A stretch of 64,000 bases of DNA from CBDHFQ01 sp965262565 (lineage in GTDB: Bacteria > Bacteroidota > Bacteroidia > J057): positions 434,001-498,000 of the forward strand of contig CBDHFQ010000007.1 in the NCBI GenBank assembly GCA_965262565.1, read 5' to 3'. The translations under genes and the position numbers were made by a program. Positions within the stretch are counted from its first letter, which is position 1. Every line of letters begins with the position of its first letter. Positions 56,624 through 64,000 of this stretch are shown here, piece after piece. The notes beneath the pieces are model-generated. The model had not been told where the DNA came from and made no database searches. It saw only the letters and a list, made by a program, of their open reading frames with translations.

Positions 56624-57625
56624 ATGGATACTCAACCCGATCTAACCCAAGACGAATTATGGAAAAGTATTATAGAAGATTTCTTTTCAGATCTGATGCA
56701 TTATTTCTTTCCGGAGTCTATGAAAAATCGCGTGATCAGACAGGTAGAATTCCTGGACACAGAATTACATAGAATTATCTCCCATACCGTTCAAATGGAT
56801 AGACGGGCAGATAAACTTGTGCGTATGGTTTTTGAAAATGGCGAAGAGAAGCATTTATTAATACATATTGAGGTACAGGGATATTTTGATCCCAAGTTTA
56901 ATTTTCGGATGTTCTCTTATTACTACAAAATTTTTGATTCAGTAGAGGGAGACATCGAATCTCTTGTTATCTTCACTTTTCCCAAAGCAGTTCCTAAAAA
57001 CCTTTTTTTTGAACGTAAAACCCTAAATACCTTATTACATTTTAAATACGATGCTCGTAAAGTGTGGGAAGAAGCTGATGAAATATTGATTAACAATAGT
57101 AATCCTTTTGCATTAGTATTACTCACTGCGAAAGAAGCTGTAGCTATCAGCGACAAAAGCGATGAGCAGAAAATGGAATTTTCGATCAGATTGCTCAAAC
57201 GCCTGGATCAAAAAGGGTACAGTCCCAGTATCAGGAATAAGTTGTATCATTTTATCATTAATTATCTTAAATTTTCTGGGAAAGACTCGTATAACCTATT
57301 TGAAGAGAAATTAACAGCATTAAAACAAGAGAGAACCACTATGGGAATTTTAGAATTGGTAAGACAGAAAAAGATAGAGGCTTTAAAGAGAGAGTTTAGA
57401 CAACAAGCAGAAGCATCTATACGTGAAGCTGAGCAGAAAGCGGTAGAATTTGCTGAACATCAAGCTGAACAATTGGCGGAGGAAGCTAACATAAAAACAG
57501 CCCGCAATTTCTTACGTTCAGATGCCTTTAACCTAGGCTCATTAACGATTGAGGTAATAGCTGAAGCAACAAGCCTTCCGCTAGAGACAGTAAAACAGCT
57601 AAAGAAAGAGATTGATAGCCAATAA
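56624..57625 (+). CDS. Rpn-type PD-(D/E)XK nuclease
   Basis: A 333-residue protein of the Rpn/YhgA-like (recombination-promoting nuclease, transposase_31) group. The nuclease core lies in residues 10-130: FLDTELHRIISHTVQMDRRA (the Asp), EKHLLIHIEVQG (E-x-Q). The last 90 residues are helical (EQKAVEFAEHQAEQLAEEAN) with a typical DUF-like tail (IEVIAEATSLPLETVKQLKK). Such genes are common, often multicopy, and promote RecA-independent recombination or act in phage defence. It stands alone with its own promoter-like elements. Confidence 0.82.
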   Translation: MDTQPDLTQDELWKSIIEDFFSDLMHYFFPESMKNRVIRQVEFLDTELHRIISHTVQMDRRADKLVRMVFENGEEKHLLIHIEVQGYFDPKFNFRMFSYYYKIFDSVEGDIESLVIFTFPKAVPKNLFFERKTLNTLLHFKYDARKVWEEADEILINNSNPFALVLLTAKEAVAISDKSDEQKMEFSIRLLKRLDQKGYSPSIRNKLYHFIINYLKFSGKDSYNLFEEKLTALKQERTTMGILELVRQKKIEALKREFRQQAEASIREAEQKAVEFAEHQAEQLAEEANIKTARNFLRSDAFNLGSLTIEVIAEATSLPLETVKQLKKEIDSQ

Positions 57626-57678
57626 TTTTCCACCTTTCTTTTTTGCTGTTAACTCTATTCCGTTTCGAATGAGTGATG

Positions 57679-57915
57679 CTATTCGCCAAACGGATGCATA
57701 ATTTTCTGCCTATTTACTCTCCGAATGGAAGATTTGTGGTGCATTTCAGCTCTTCTACGTCTTCTTCCACTAGTAGTGCTCTCTAAATTCTGTTGTGGAT
57801 GATGGGTATCCGAATGAGCGAAAAATGGGGATCGTTGGGGAGGCCATAAAGGTGATGAATGATAGGATTTATAAGTTTTCAGAAATAATGTCAAGGACTT
57901 TAATCGGTCGAACAT
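57679..57915 (-). CDS. Possible small basic protein after the cytochrome gene
   Basis: A 78-codon frame, 23 bases after the stop of the cytochrome gene on the same strand, with a basic C-terminus (SGRRRRRAEMHHKS). It could be a third member of the sulfite dehydrogenase operon. I recognise no family, and the composition is not convincing. Confidence 0.3.
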   Translation of the reverse strand: MFDRLKSLTLFLKTYKSYHSSPLWPPQRSPFFAHSDTHHPQQNLESTTSGRRRRRAEMHHKSSIRRVNRQKIMHPFGE

Positions 57916-57938
57916 ATAAATGGTATCGTATTAAGTGA

Positions 57939-58370
57939 TTATTCAATATAGTACCAATCGGAACTGGAAAGCTGTACATTGGCTCTCCTTCCTATATCTT
58001 TCGGCGCATAATAAGTGGCCAAATAATTCAATACAGCATCCTCATCTTCTCCTAAATCCCACAACTTCTGCGTACGCTGCATCCATCGGATCAATTGTTC
58101 CCATCCTTCACGGCTAGCTCGATTCTGAACGACCAACTCAGCTGCATGGCAGGAAGTACAGTGCTTAATAGCCAGTAAATAATCTCCTTCAGCAATAAAG
58201 CCTCCTACTACATGCAGACTATCCGCCGAAGAAGAATTATTATCAGAACTCTTAACGCCGTTATAATTTATTTCATTAGTTTTTCCTAGAGGTTCATTTC
58301 TCCAGAGGGTGGAGAACAATATTAATCCTATTCCTAAGCACAAAAAAATTATCAAACGGGAGTTGATCAT
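57939..58370 (-). CDS. c-type cytochrome, likely electron acceptor of the sulfite dehydrogenase
   Basis: A 143-residue protein with an N-terminal membrane anchor (residues 5-22) and a single haem-c site: KHCTSCHAAELV (Cys71, Cys74, His75). A Met for the sixth ligand may be in LIRWMQRTQ (Met97). It is 31 bases downstream of the molybdenum subunit gene, the same order as sorA-sorB, where the cytochrome accepts electrons from sulfite oxidation. The assignment as SorB-like is by context. Confidence 0.82.
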   Translation of the reverse strand: MINSRLIIFLCLGIGLILFSTLWRNEPLGKTNEINYNGVKSSDNNSSSADSLHVVGGFIAEGDYLLAIKHCTSCHAAELVVQNRASREGWEQLIRWMQRTQKLWDLGEDEDAVLNYLATYYAPKDIGRRANVQLSSSDWYYIE

Positions 58371-58401
58371 GTACCAATGAATATAATAGTATGTATTTAA
58401 G

Positions 58402-59649
58402 TTAAGAAATTCTTATCGCAATTCTATGGCATGCATTATTTAAATATCCTTTAGGGTTCCATCCAGGAACGACCATAGGTTGGCTGATTCCGTCACTATC
58501 AGTAGCTTTGGCCCAAATTTCATAATATCCTTCCTCAGGAAATTCAAGAGAAACGGTCCAATTTTGCCATGCTAAACGATTTACAGGTTCATTTAATTCC
58601 ACTATTTTCCAGCTTGCACCGAAATCTATGGATACTTCTACCTTAGCGACCGACCGATCTCCCGCCCAAGCCTTGCCTCTCACTTCCAATTGCCTCCTAT
58701 GCGCTAATATTCCTCCCGTTTTTGGATAGGTGATTAGTGATTTTACAGGCATGGATTCTATGATACACATATCTACCTCCTCCACTTTGGCTCCTGGAGG
58801 AACGGGCTTACAAGGAATTCGATAAGAATTACCTCCCATTTTAGGCCCATCATGTATTTTATTTCTTACCACAATGCGATCTAACCACTTTCCCGATGTA
58901 GAAGCAGGCCAACCTCCAAATACCAGCCTAAGCGGATATCCATTCATCATCGGTAAGGGTTCCCCATTCATTCCCCAGGCAATCAACGATTCCTCCTCCA
59001 GCGCCTTGCTCATTGGTACCCCCCTTGAAATCACCACCTTTTCCTCATCTCCACTCAAATGACGATCCTTTCCATAATATCCAATATACACTGCATCCTC
59101 TTTTAGGCCCACAGCTTCTAATACATCCTTTAATCTAACACCAGTCCATTCAGGACAACCTACCGCCCCTAACGTCCATTGATTTCCCGAAGCTGGAGGA
59201 TTAAATTCCGATCGCCCATTTCCTCCACATTCTAAGGTGAGCTGAAAAGTATGGATAGGAAACTCGCTTTTTAATTGTGCCAATGAGAAAGTTCTAGGCT
59301 TTACAACTGACTCTCCATCAATAGTCAATGTCCAATCATCCACATTCACTTCTTCGGGAGGGATGCCATTATTACGCACAAATAGAACATCGGCAGGTGT
59401 TATGTCATCATCCAGCAAATGTGCGGGCGTCTCAGCATTCACTGGTCGAAGATTTAGAACACGTAATTCGCTACTTTTTCCCGGAATAGGATCCTGGGGT
59501 GAAGGTAACAGGTCTATCGGGAACCAACCTTCAGGAATATTGGCACTGAAAGCTATTCGACTTCCCAATAGTGAGCTGAATGCTAAAACGGAACTTTGTT
59601 TTAAAAATCGCCTTCTTGATGATTTCTGATAAGAATATGGTGGATTCAA
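58402..59649 (-). CDS. Sulfite dehydrogenase molybdopterin subunit (SorA/SoxC-like)
   Basis: A 415-residue Mo-pterin enzyme of the sulfite oxidase family. A Tat signal (SSRRRFLKQSSVLAFSSLLG) exports the folded protein. The molybdopterin domain has FQLTLECGGNGRSEF with Cys141 as Mo ligand, GNQWTLGAVGCPEWTGVRLK and RGVPMSKALEEESLIAWGMN. The C-terminal dimerisation domain (HRRQLEVRGKAWAGDRSVAK onward) is intact. It should oxidise sulfite to sulfate in the periplasm and pass electrons to the cytochrome encoded next. Whether it is SorA- or SoxC-type is uncertain. Confidence 0.87.
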   Translation of the reverse strand: MNPPYSYQKSSRRRFLKQSSVLAFSSLLGSRIAFSANIPEGWFPIDLLPSPQDPIPGKSSELRVLNLRPVNAETPAHLLDDDITPADVLFVRNNGIPPEEVNVDDWTLTIDGESVVKPRTFSLAQLKSEFPIHTFQLTLECGGNGRSEFNPPASGNQWTLGAVGCPEWTGVRLKDVLEAVGLKEDAVYIGYYGKDRHLSGDEEKVVISRGVPMSKALEEESLIAWGMNGEPLPMMNGYPLRLVFGGWPASTSGKWLDRIVVRNKIHDGPKMGGNSYRIPCKPVPPGAKVEEVDMCIIESMPVKSLITYPKTGGILAHRRQLEVRGKAWAGDRSVAKVEVSIDFGASWKIVELNEPVNRLAWQNWTVSLEFPEEGYYEIWAKATDSDGISQPMVVPGWNPKGYLNNACHRIAIRIS

Positions 59650-59820
59650 TAGATGACTTTTTTAGGAGTTATTAATAAAGGATTTACAACTTACAAGTTA
59701 ACATACAGCTTATCCAGGCTAATTTCAACCTTTAGAATACCAGACATTTCACCAATTTTCCGAGTGTAAAAGCCTAAATAAAGATTGATCTATCTCATTT
59801 GACCTATTCAATCAATATGA

Positions 59821-61656
59821 CTACTGAACCCTCTTCAATACCAAGGCCTTTAAATGCCCCACTTCCATTCCCGGAATTTCCTCAGCAGTAAGAAATAAGC
59901 GATCAGTACCTTTATCTATAGAAATCGGTCCTAATTCTACCGTAGCCCATTCTTTCTCATAGGTCTCAATCCTGGGAATTCTATCATTTCCTATAATCTC
60001 TTCAGGATCAAACGCCTTAATGATCTCCCCTTCCTTATGATTCTTTCCCGCATGCAGGCGTACCCGAGTTCCTACATCATTAGCTGAAGTGGTATATTTA
60101 ATAGAGGCTATCCATTCCCCTGCACTATGAGTATCCACCTTCCAGAAAATAGTGTCCTCCATTCCCGTCCAATTTACAATCCAATCATGTGCCCATCCAT
60201 GTCCTTCCCTAAATTCAATATTCCCCACAAAGCTACTTTCATGTGCTGGCAAAGTGATCTCTTCTTGGCCCTCTAATCCAATGGGCACCAGCGTCTGATC
60301 CTCGAGGGCAGCTTCCATTTCTCTAAACCAATCCATGTATTGCTCCTTCAATTGATTAGCCATCTCTACTTTTTCTTTACTTAGATCTTTCTGTTGGCTT
60401 GGATCTTTCTTCATATCAAACAAACCTTCCTTATCCCCCTCTAACACCCAACGATAATGCGCAGTTCGAATGGCTCCTTTATAGGGCATAAATTCATGAG
60501 CGGAATTTTGGCTAAAAATAGGTCGATTTGCTAACTGTTGGCGAAGAGATGGATCTGGATGTTCAGTAAACATCCCTGCCAGACTCATTCCATCTAAGCT
60601 TAATGTTTCCGGAAGGGATATGCCGCATAAATCTGAAAGGGTAGGTAAGAGATCAATATGTGCCATCCTCTCCAAATGTAATTGCCCCCCTGCTAATCTT
60701 CCGGGCCATTGAATAAAACAGGGAACGCGAACCCCTCCTTCATGCACTGACCCTTTAATCCCTCTCATCTCTCCATTAAATCTATGACCATTTGGTCCAT
60801 TGTCCGTCAAAAAAACAACTATCGTCTCTTCTCGCAAAGATAATTCCTCCAATTTATCCAATATTCGCCCTACATTATCATCTATATTTTCACACATTCC
60901 ATATACCGCTGCCGTTTTTCTCCTGTCCAAACTATCCGTGAGATGCGATAATCTGGCAAGATTTCGGTCATAATAGTTGTCGGGTACCTGAAACGGACCA
61001 TGAGGCGCGTTGTAGGGAATATAACAAAAGAAAGGTTCTTCCCGATGTGCTTCTATAAAAGAAAGGGCTTCATCCGTAAGGACATCGGAAATATATCCTT
61101 CTGTGGGATAAGGCTTGCTGTTTTTTTGTAAGGTAGTATTGAAATAGGTATACCAATGTCCTGAGCAAAAACCGACAAATTCATCAAATCCTTGTTGGTT
61201 AGGATGAAAGGGATAATGTGCCCCATTATGCCATTTTCCAAAACAAGCGGTCGAGTATCCATCTTTCTTAAATACTTCTGCAATAGTGATTTCCGACCCA
61301 TGCATATTTTCCAATCCACCACTCACCCAGCGTGTACCTGTCCTGGGATGGTATCTGCCCGTCAACAAACTCGCTCGGGTAGGGGCACATAAAGGACTGA
61401 CATAAAAACGATCTAATCGAATTCCTTCTTTGGCAAATTGATCCAACACTGGCGTTTGTAGGTAGGGATTGCCATGTATACTCAAGTCTCCATATCCCTG
61501 ATCATCAGTCAGAATCAGCACTACATTAGGTTTTCTTTCCGATTGGGCAACTACTGAAGAGGTCTCCCATAAACCCGGGAATATCACCCACCAACATAGC
61601 GACAAATAATAATAAGTAATAGTAGTCTTATTCATAAGGGTTAACAGCTTATGCAA
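59821..61656 (-). CDS. Arylsulfatase A-like sulfatase with C-terminal beta domain
   Basis: A 611-residue secreted sulfatase of a branch distinct from the other two. NVVLILTDDQGYGDLSIHGN gives the metal Asp pair, and SPLCAPTRASLLTGRYHPRT holds Cys90 for formylglycine. VVFLTDNGPNGHRFNGEMRG and YNAPHGPFQVPDNYYD are conserved arylsulfatase segments. Residues about 480-611 form a carbohydrate-binding-like beta domain (WAHDWIVNWTGMEDTIFWKV). A start at 61635 (MNKTT) is also possible and fits the signal peptide better. It follows the sulfite dehydrogenase pair on the same strand but after a 171-base gap. Confidence 0.9.
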   Translation of the reverse strand: MHKLLTLMNKTTITYYYLSLCWWVIFPGLWETSSVVAQSERKPNVVLILTDDQGYGDLSIHGNPYLQTPVLDQFAKEGIRLDRFYVSPLCAPTRASLLTGRYHPRTGTRWVSGGLENMHGSEITIAEVFKKDGYSTACFGKWHNGAHYPFHPNQQGFDEFVGFCSGHWYTYFNTTLQKNSKPYPTEGYISDVLTDEALSFIEAHREEPFFCYIPYNAPHGPFQVPDNYYDRNLARLSHLTDSLDRRKTAAVYGMCENIDDNVGRILDKLEELSLREETIVVFLTDNGPNGHRFNGEMRGIKGSVHEGGVRVPCFIQWPGRLAGGQLHLERMAHIDLLPTLSDLCGISLPETLSLDGMSLAGMFTEHPDPSLRQQLANRPIFSQNSAHEFMPYKGAIRTAHYRWVLEGDKEGLFDMKKDPSQQKDLSKEKVEMANQLKEQYMDWFREMEAALEDQTLVPIGLEGQEEITLPAHESSFVGNIEFREGHGWAHDWIVNWTGMEDTIFWKVDTHSAGEWIASIKYTTSANDVGTRVRLHAGKNHKEGEIIKAFDPEEIIGNDRIPRIETYEKEWATVELGPISIDKGTDRLFLTAEEIPGMEVGHLKALVLKRVQ

Positions 61657-61755
61657 TTCTCAGTAAATAAATTAGATTAGAAAATAGGATAAACCAACAA
61701 ATTATTCGTAATGTGGTTTCCTGTATTAATCAAGTTAATGATACTAATTCCGGGT

Positions 61756-63285
61756 ATGGCTATTCTAGGCAACATTATTAAAGGAGCGATTAAAGTAGCG
61801 GAAACCGTGAGTAGCATTCATCGTTCTCCTGAGCATCAACAAATCGCACAATTACGTCATCTTCTAAAAGAAGCTAAATATTCGGAATTTGGCATTGAAC
61901 ACGAATTTTCGGACATCCTGCATTCTAAGGATATTCGCAAAGCATATGCTGAAAGAGTCGCTTATGTTGATTATGACGATATGTTTACGGCTTATTGGCA
62001 CAAAGTCCTCGAAGGCGAATCTGATATCACCTGGCCTGGAACCGTCTCTTATTTTGCCAAAAGTTCCGGAACTACGGGTAAAGAGCCCAAACATATCCCT
62101 GTTACAAATGCCATGATAGATAGTATTCGCAAAACGGGCATCCAACAATTACTGAGCTTAAGTCATTTTGATATTCCTGCAGAAGTATTTGAAAAAGAGG
62201 TCCTCATGCTGGGAAGTAGCACTGATCTAGCTTTTAGGCAAGGACATTATGAAGGAGAAATTAGTGGGATAAGTGCCAGTAATATTCCCTCCTGGTTCGA
62301 ACATGTGTACAAACCGGGAAAAGAGATTGCGAAAATTGACGACTTTGATCAGCGCATTCATGAAATTGCAAAGGCTGCACCAGATTGGGATATAGGCGCA
62401 TTATCAGGAATTCCCTCCTGGATACATTTAATGTTAAAATATATCGTCGAGTACCATCAACTAGACAATATTCACGAGATATGGCCCAACCTTACTTTAT
62501 ATACTTCTGGAGGAGTAGCTTTCGAGCCATATAGAAAAAATATTGAAGCTCTACTCGCCCACCCCCTAATTTACCTAGATACATATCTAGCTTCAGAAGG
62601 GTTTTTTGCTTTCAATAGCAGACCAGAAACACCGGCTATGCAGCTTGTCCTTGATCAAGGAGTATATTTTGAATTTGTTCCATTTGATCAGGAACACGTA
62701 GGAGAAGATGGCAAGCCATTTCCGAACACCAAACCTATCTTGATAGAAGAGGTAGAACAAGACAAAGATTATGTGATGGTGATTTCTACTTGTTCAGGTG
62801 CATGGCGATATTTGATAGGTGATACTATCCGATTTACTGACACAATAAGAAAGGAAATCCTTATTACAGGAAGAACTAAATTTTTTCTTAACGTAGTGGG
62901 ATCACAATTGTCCGTAGATAAAATGATTGACGGAATCACTCGTCTTGAAGATTTTTTTGATATCAAGATAGAAGAGTTTACAGTTGCAGCAGTAGAAATA
63001 AATGAGGGGTGGGCTCATAAATGGTTCATAGGAACCGAGGATCACGTAGAAGTAGAGGAAGTCTCCCGGAAATTAGATGAATTTATCCTTGACAACAACA
63101 AAGGATACAGGGAAGCACGTAAAAAAGCACTAAAAAAAGTAATCGTTGTTCCAGTCTCGCCAGATTTATTTTATCAGTATCAGGATCAGGAAAAACACAA
63201 AGGAGGACAAGTAAAGTTCGCTCGAGTTCTAACAGAGGATCAGTTGAGTAAATGGGAAGAATTTCTAACCCGACAAAATGGATGA
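61756..63285 (+). CDS. GH3-family acyl-acid amidosynthetase-like protein
   Basis: A 509-residue protein of the GH3 (auxin-responsive) family, which adenylates an acid and conjugates it to an amino acid. ATP-binding motif SSGTTGKEPKHIPVT, then LYTSGGVAFEPYRKN, TYLASEGFFAFNSRP and YLIGDTIRFTDTIR, all family landmarks. Bacteroidota members are common and of unknown substrate. I use the ATG at 61756, because the family usually begins with MAILGN-like sequence there. It ends 7 bases before the convergent peptidase gene. Confidence 0.9.
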   Translation: MAILGNIIKGAIKVAETVSSIHRSPEHQQIAQLRHLLKEAKYSEFGIEHEFSDILHSKDIRKAYAERVAYVDYDDMFTAYWHKVLEGESDITWPGTVSYFAKSSGTTGKEPKHIPVTNAMIDSIRKTGIQQLLSLSHFDIPAEVFEKEVLMLGSSTDLAFRQGHYEGEISGISASNIPSWFEHVYKPGKEIAKIDDFDQRIHEIAKAAPDWDIGALSGIPSWIHLMLKYIVEYHQLDNIHEIWPNLTLYTSGGVAFEPYRKNIEALLAHPLIYLDTYLASEGFFAFNSRPETPAMQLVLDQGVYFEFVPFDQEHVGEDGKPFPNTKPILIEEVEQDKDYVMVISTCSGAWRYLIGDTIRFTDTIRKEILITGRTKFFLNVVGSQLSVDKMIDGITRLEDFFDIKIEEFTVAAVEINEGWAHKWFIGTEDHVEVEEVSRKLDEFILDNNKGYREARKKALKKVIVVPVSPDLFYQYQDQEKHKGGQVKFARVLTEDQLSKWEEFLTRQNG

Positions 63286-63292
63286 AATTATC

Positions 63293-63985
63293 CTATTCAG
63301 GCATTAGCGGTACTTCTACTTCTCTACCAATTAGCTTAAGTACTTCTTCAGGAGAAAGATAATATCTCAATATTCTCGCTTTGTACGCAGAGGACAAATT
63401 TCTATTACTTAATATAAATTGCTTTGTACAAACCAGCTCATCTGCGTATCCATGTTGTAAAGCATAAAGATCTGCCGTTCTCTCAGCTCCTTCTTTGAAT
63501 TCAGGTGATAATAAATATCCCAGGACAAAATTGATCAATTGCCAATTAGACCTTCTGTCATAGTCCATGATGTGTCCTAGTTCATGGGCAATCCATCCCT
63601 TGAGGACTTCTTCGGAAAGTTCTGATATTCTAATTCCTTTGTCCAATGCTTCATTATTGCTGATTCGAATTTCATACCATCTGGATGCTTTGGAAATAAA
63701 TGGAAAATACCAGGGAGGTCTTGCCTGCATCGTAGGCCCTACAGTCTTAGTGAAAAATATATGAATCTTGGTATTAGACAGTTCTGGATAGGCATGTAAT
63801 ACCTCGACACAGATATCCTTAATCGAATTGGGTAATATTTTATCCTTTATGTTAACAGCAACCTCCCCAAATTCCACATCATCATCACCTTGAAAATGAT
63901 CTGGATATGATAGATCGTAATCCTGCATGGTTAATAATTTCCAGGATATCCCTATAATTAAAATGAAAGCAAAAAATCCCCACAT
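63293..63985 (-). CDS. Membrane-anchored M48-like metallopeptidase
   Basis: A 230-residue protein with an N-terminal membrane segment (residues 3-20) and an extracytoplasmic or cytoplasmic part holding WIAHELGHIMDYD (H134, E135, H138) and KEGAERTADLYAL (Glu168), the zinc layout of M48/M56-like peptidases without the usual multi-pass domain. The short form is common in Bacteroidota. The gene is complete within the window (start 63985, stop at 63293). Confidence 0.8.
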   Translation of the reverse strand: MWGFFAFILIIGISWKLLTMQDYDLSYPDHFQGDDDVEFGEVAVNIKDKILPNSIKDICVEVLHAYPELSNTKIHIFFTKTVGPTMQARPPWYFPFISKASRWYEIRISNNEALDKGIRISELSEEVLKGWIAHELGHIMDYDRRSNWQLINFVLGYLLSPEFKEGAERTADLYALQHGYADELVCTKQFILSNRNLSSAYKARILRYYLSPEEVLKLIGREVEVPLMPE

Positions 63986-64000
63986 ATAGATATTGTAAAT

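Overview
The window looks like a piece of a Bacteroidota chromosome, probably a free-living aerobic, perhaps marine, member of a Saprospiria- or Cytophagia-like lineage. The sequence evidence is a type IX secretion sorting domain (49070-49426), many short lipoprotein signals, exported sulfatases, a SPOR-domain protein, a YncE/phosphoesterase fusion, a TAXI-type binding protein, an AT-rich base composition and almost no strong Shine-Dalgarno sequences. The lineage below phylum is inference. I see no rRNA, tRNA, CRISPR array, integrase or complete insertion sequence.

Region 1 (1-15.3 kb) is a one-directional run of short, unrelated, mostly single-gene units on the + strand: four alpha/beta hydrolases, three DinB-fold proteins, GNAT and HIT proteins, a PqqB-like metallo-hydrolase, and DUF3052 and DUF695 proteins. 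It holds six broken genes: an exported peptide with an internal TAA, a GNAT tail, a DUF433 antitoxin with an internal TAG (the only minus-strand gene here), a methyltransferase with two +1 shifts, and a class B beta-lactamase-like lipoprotein that has lost two internal blocks. It reads as an accretion and decay zone.

Region 2 (15.3-33.4 kb) has mixed orientation. It carries envelope-associated metallopeptidase-like proteins, a lipoprotein with a DEDDh exonuclease fold that lacks one catalytic Asp, a ThuA protein, and a cNMP/CBS/nucleotidyltransferase protein divergent from a 1502-residue AsmA-like protein built of six repeated modules. These are followed by a natural fusion of a sulfatase and a PhoD phosphatase, and by a two-gene unit of a Ycf46-like AAA+ ATPase with an unknown partner.

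Region 3 (33.7-50.9 kb) is mostly core and envelope physiology: type II NADH dehydrogenase, a response regulator, malate dehydrogenase, SPOR protein, UbiG-like methyltransferase, penicillin-binding protein 1C (with a short GC-rich patch), the YncE/phosphatase fusion, an orphan TAXI protein, 1-Cys peroxiredoxin, a minimal T9SS cargo and a frameshifted subtilisin.

Region 4 (51.2-64 kb) centres on sulfur and export: a cation-chloride cotransporter, a sulfatase in an operon with a Tat-exported Nif3-like protein, an Rpn-type nuclease, a SorAB-like sulfite dehydrogenase pair, a third sulfatase, a GH3-family enzyme and a membrane metallopeptidase. The three sulfatases plus the PhoD domain suggest scavenging of sulfate and phosphate esters outside the cytoplasm, with SorAB able to dispose of sulfite. 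The most unusual objects are the six-module AsmA-like protein, the sulfatase-PhoD fusion, the exonuclease-fold lipoprotein, the Ycf46-like pair and the exported Nif3 protein.
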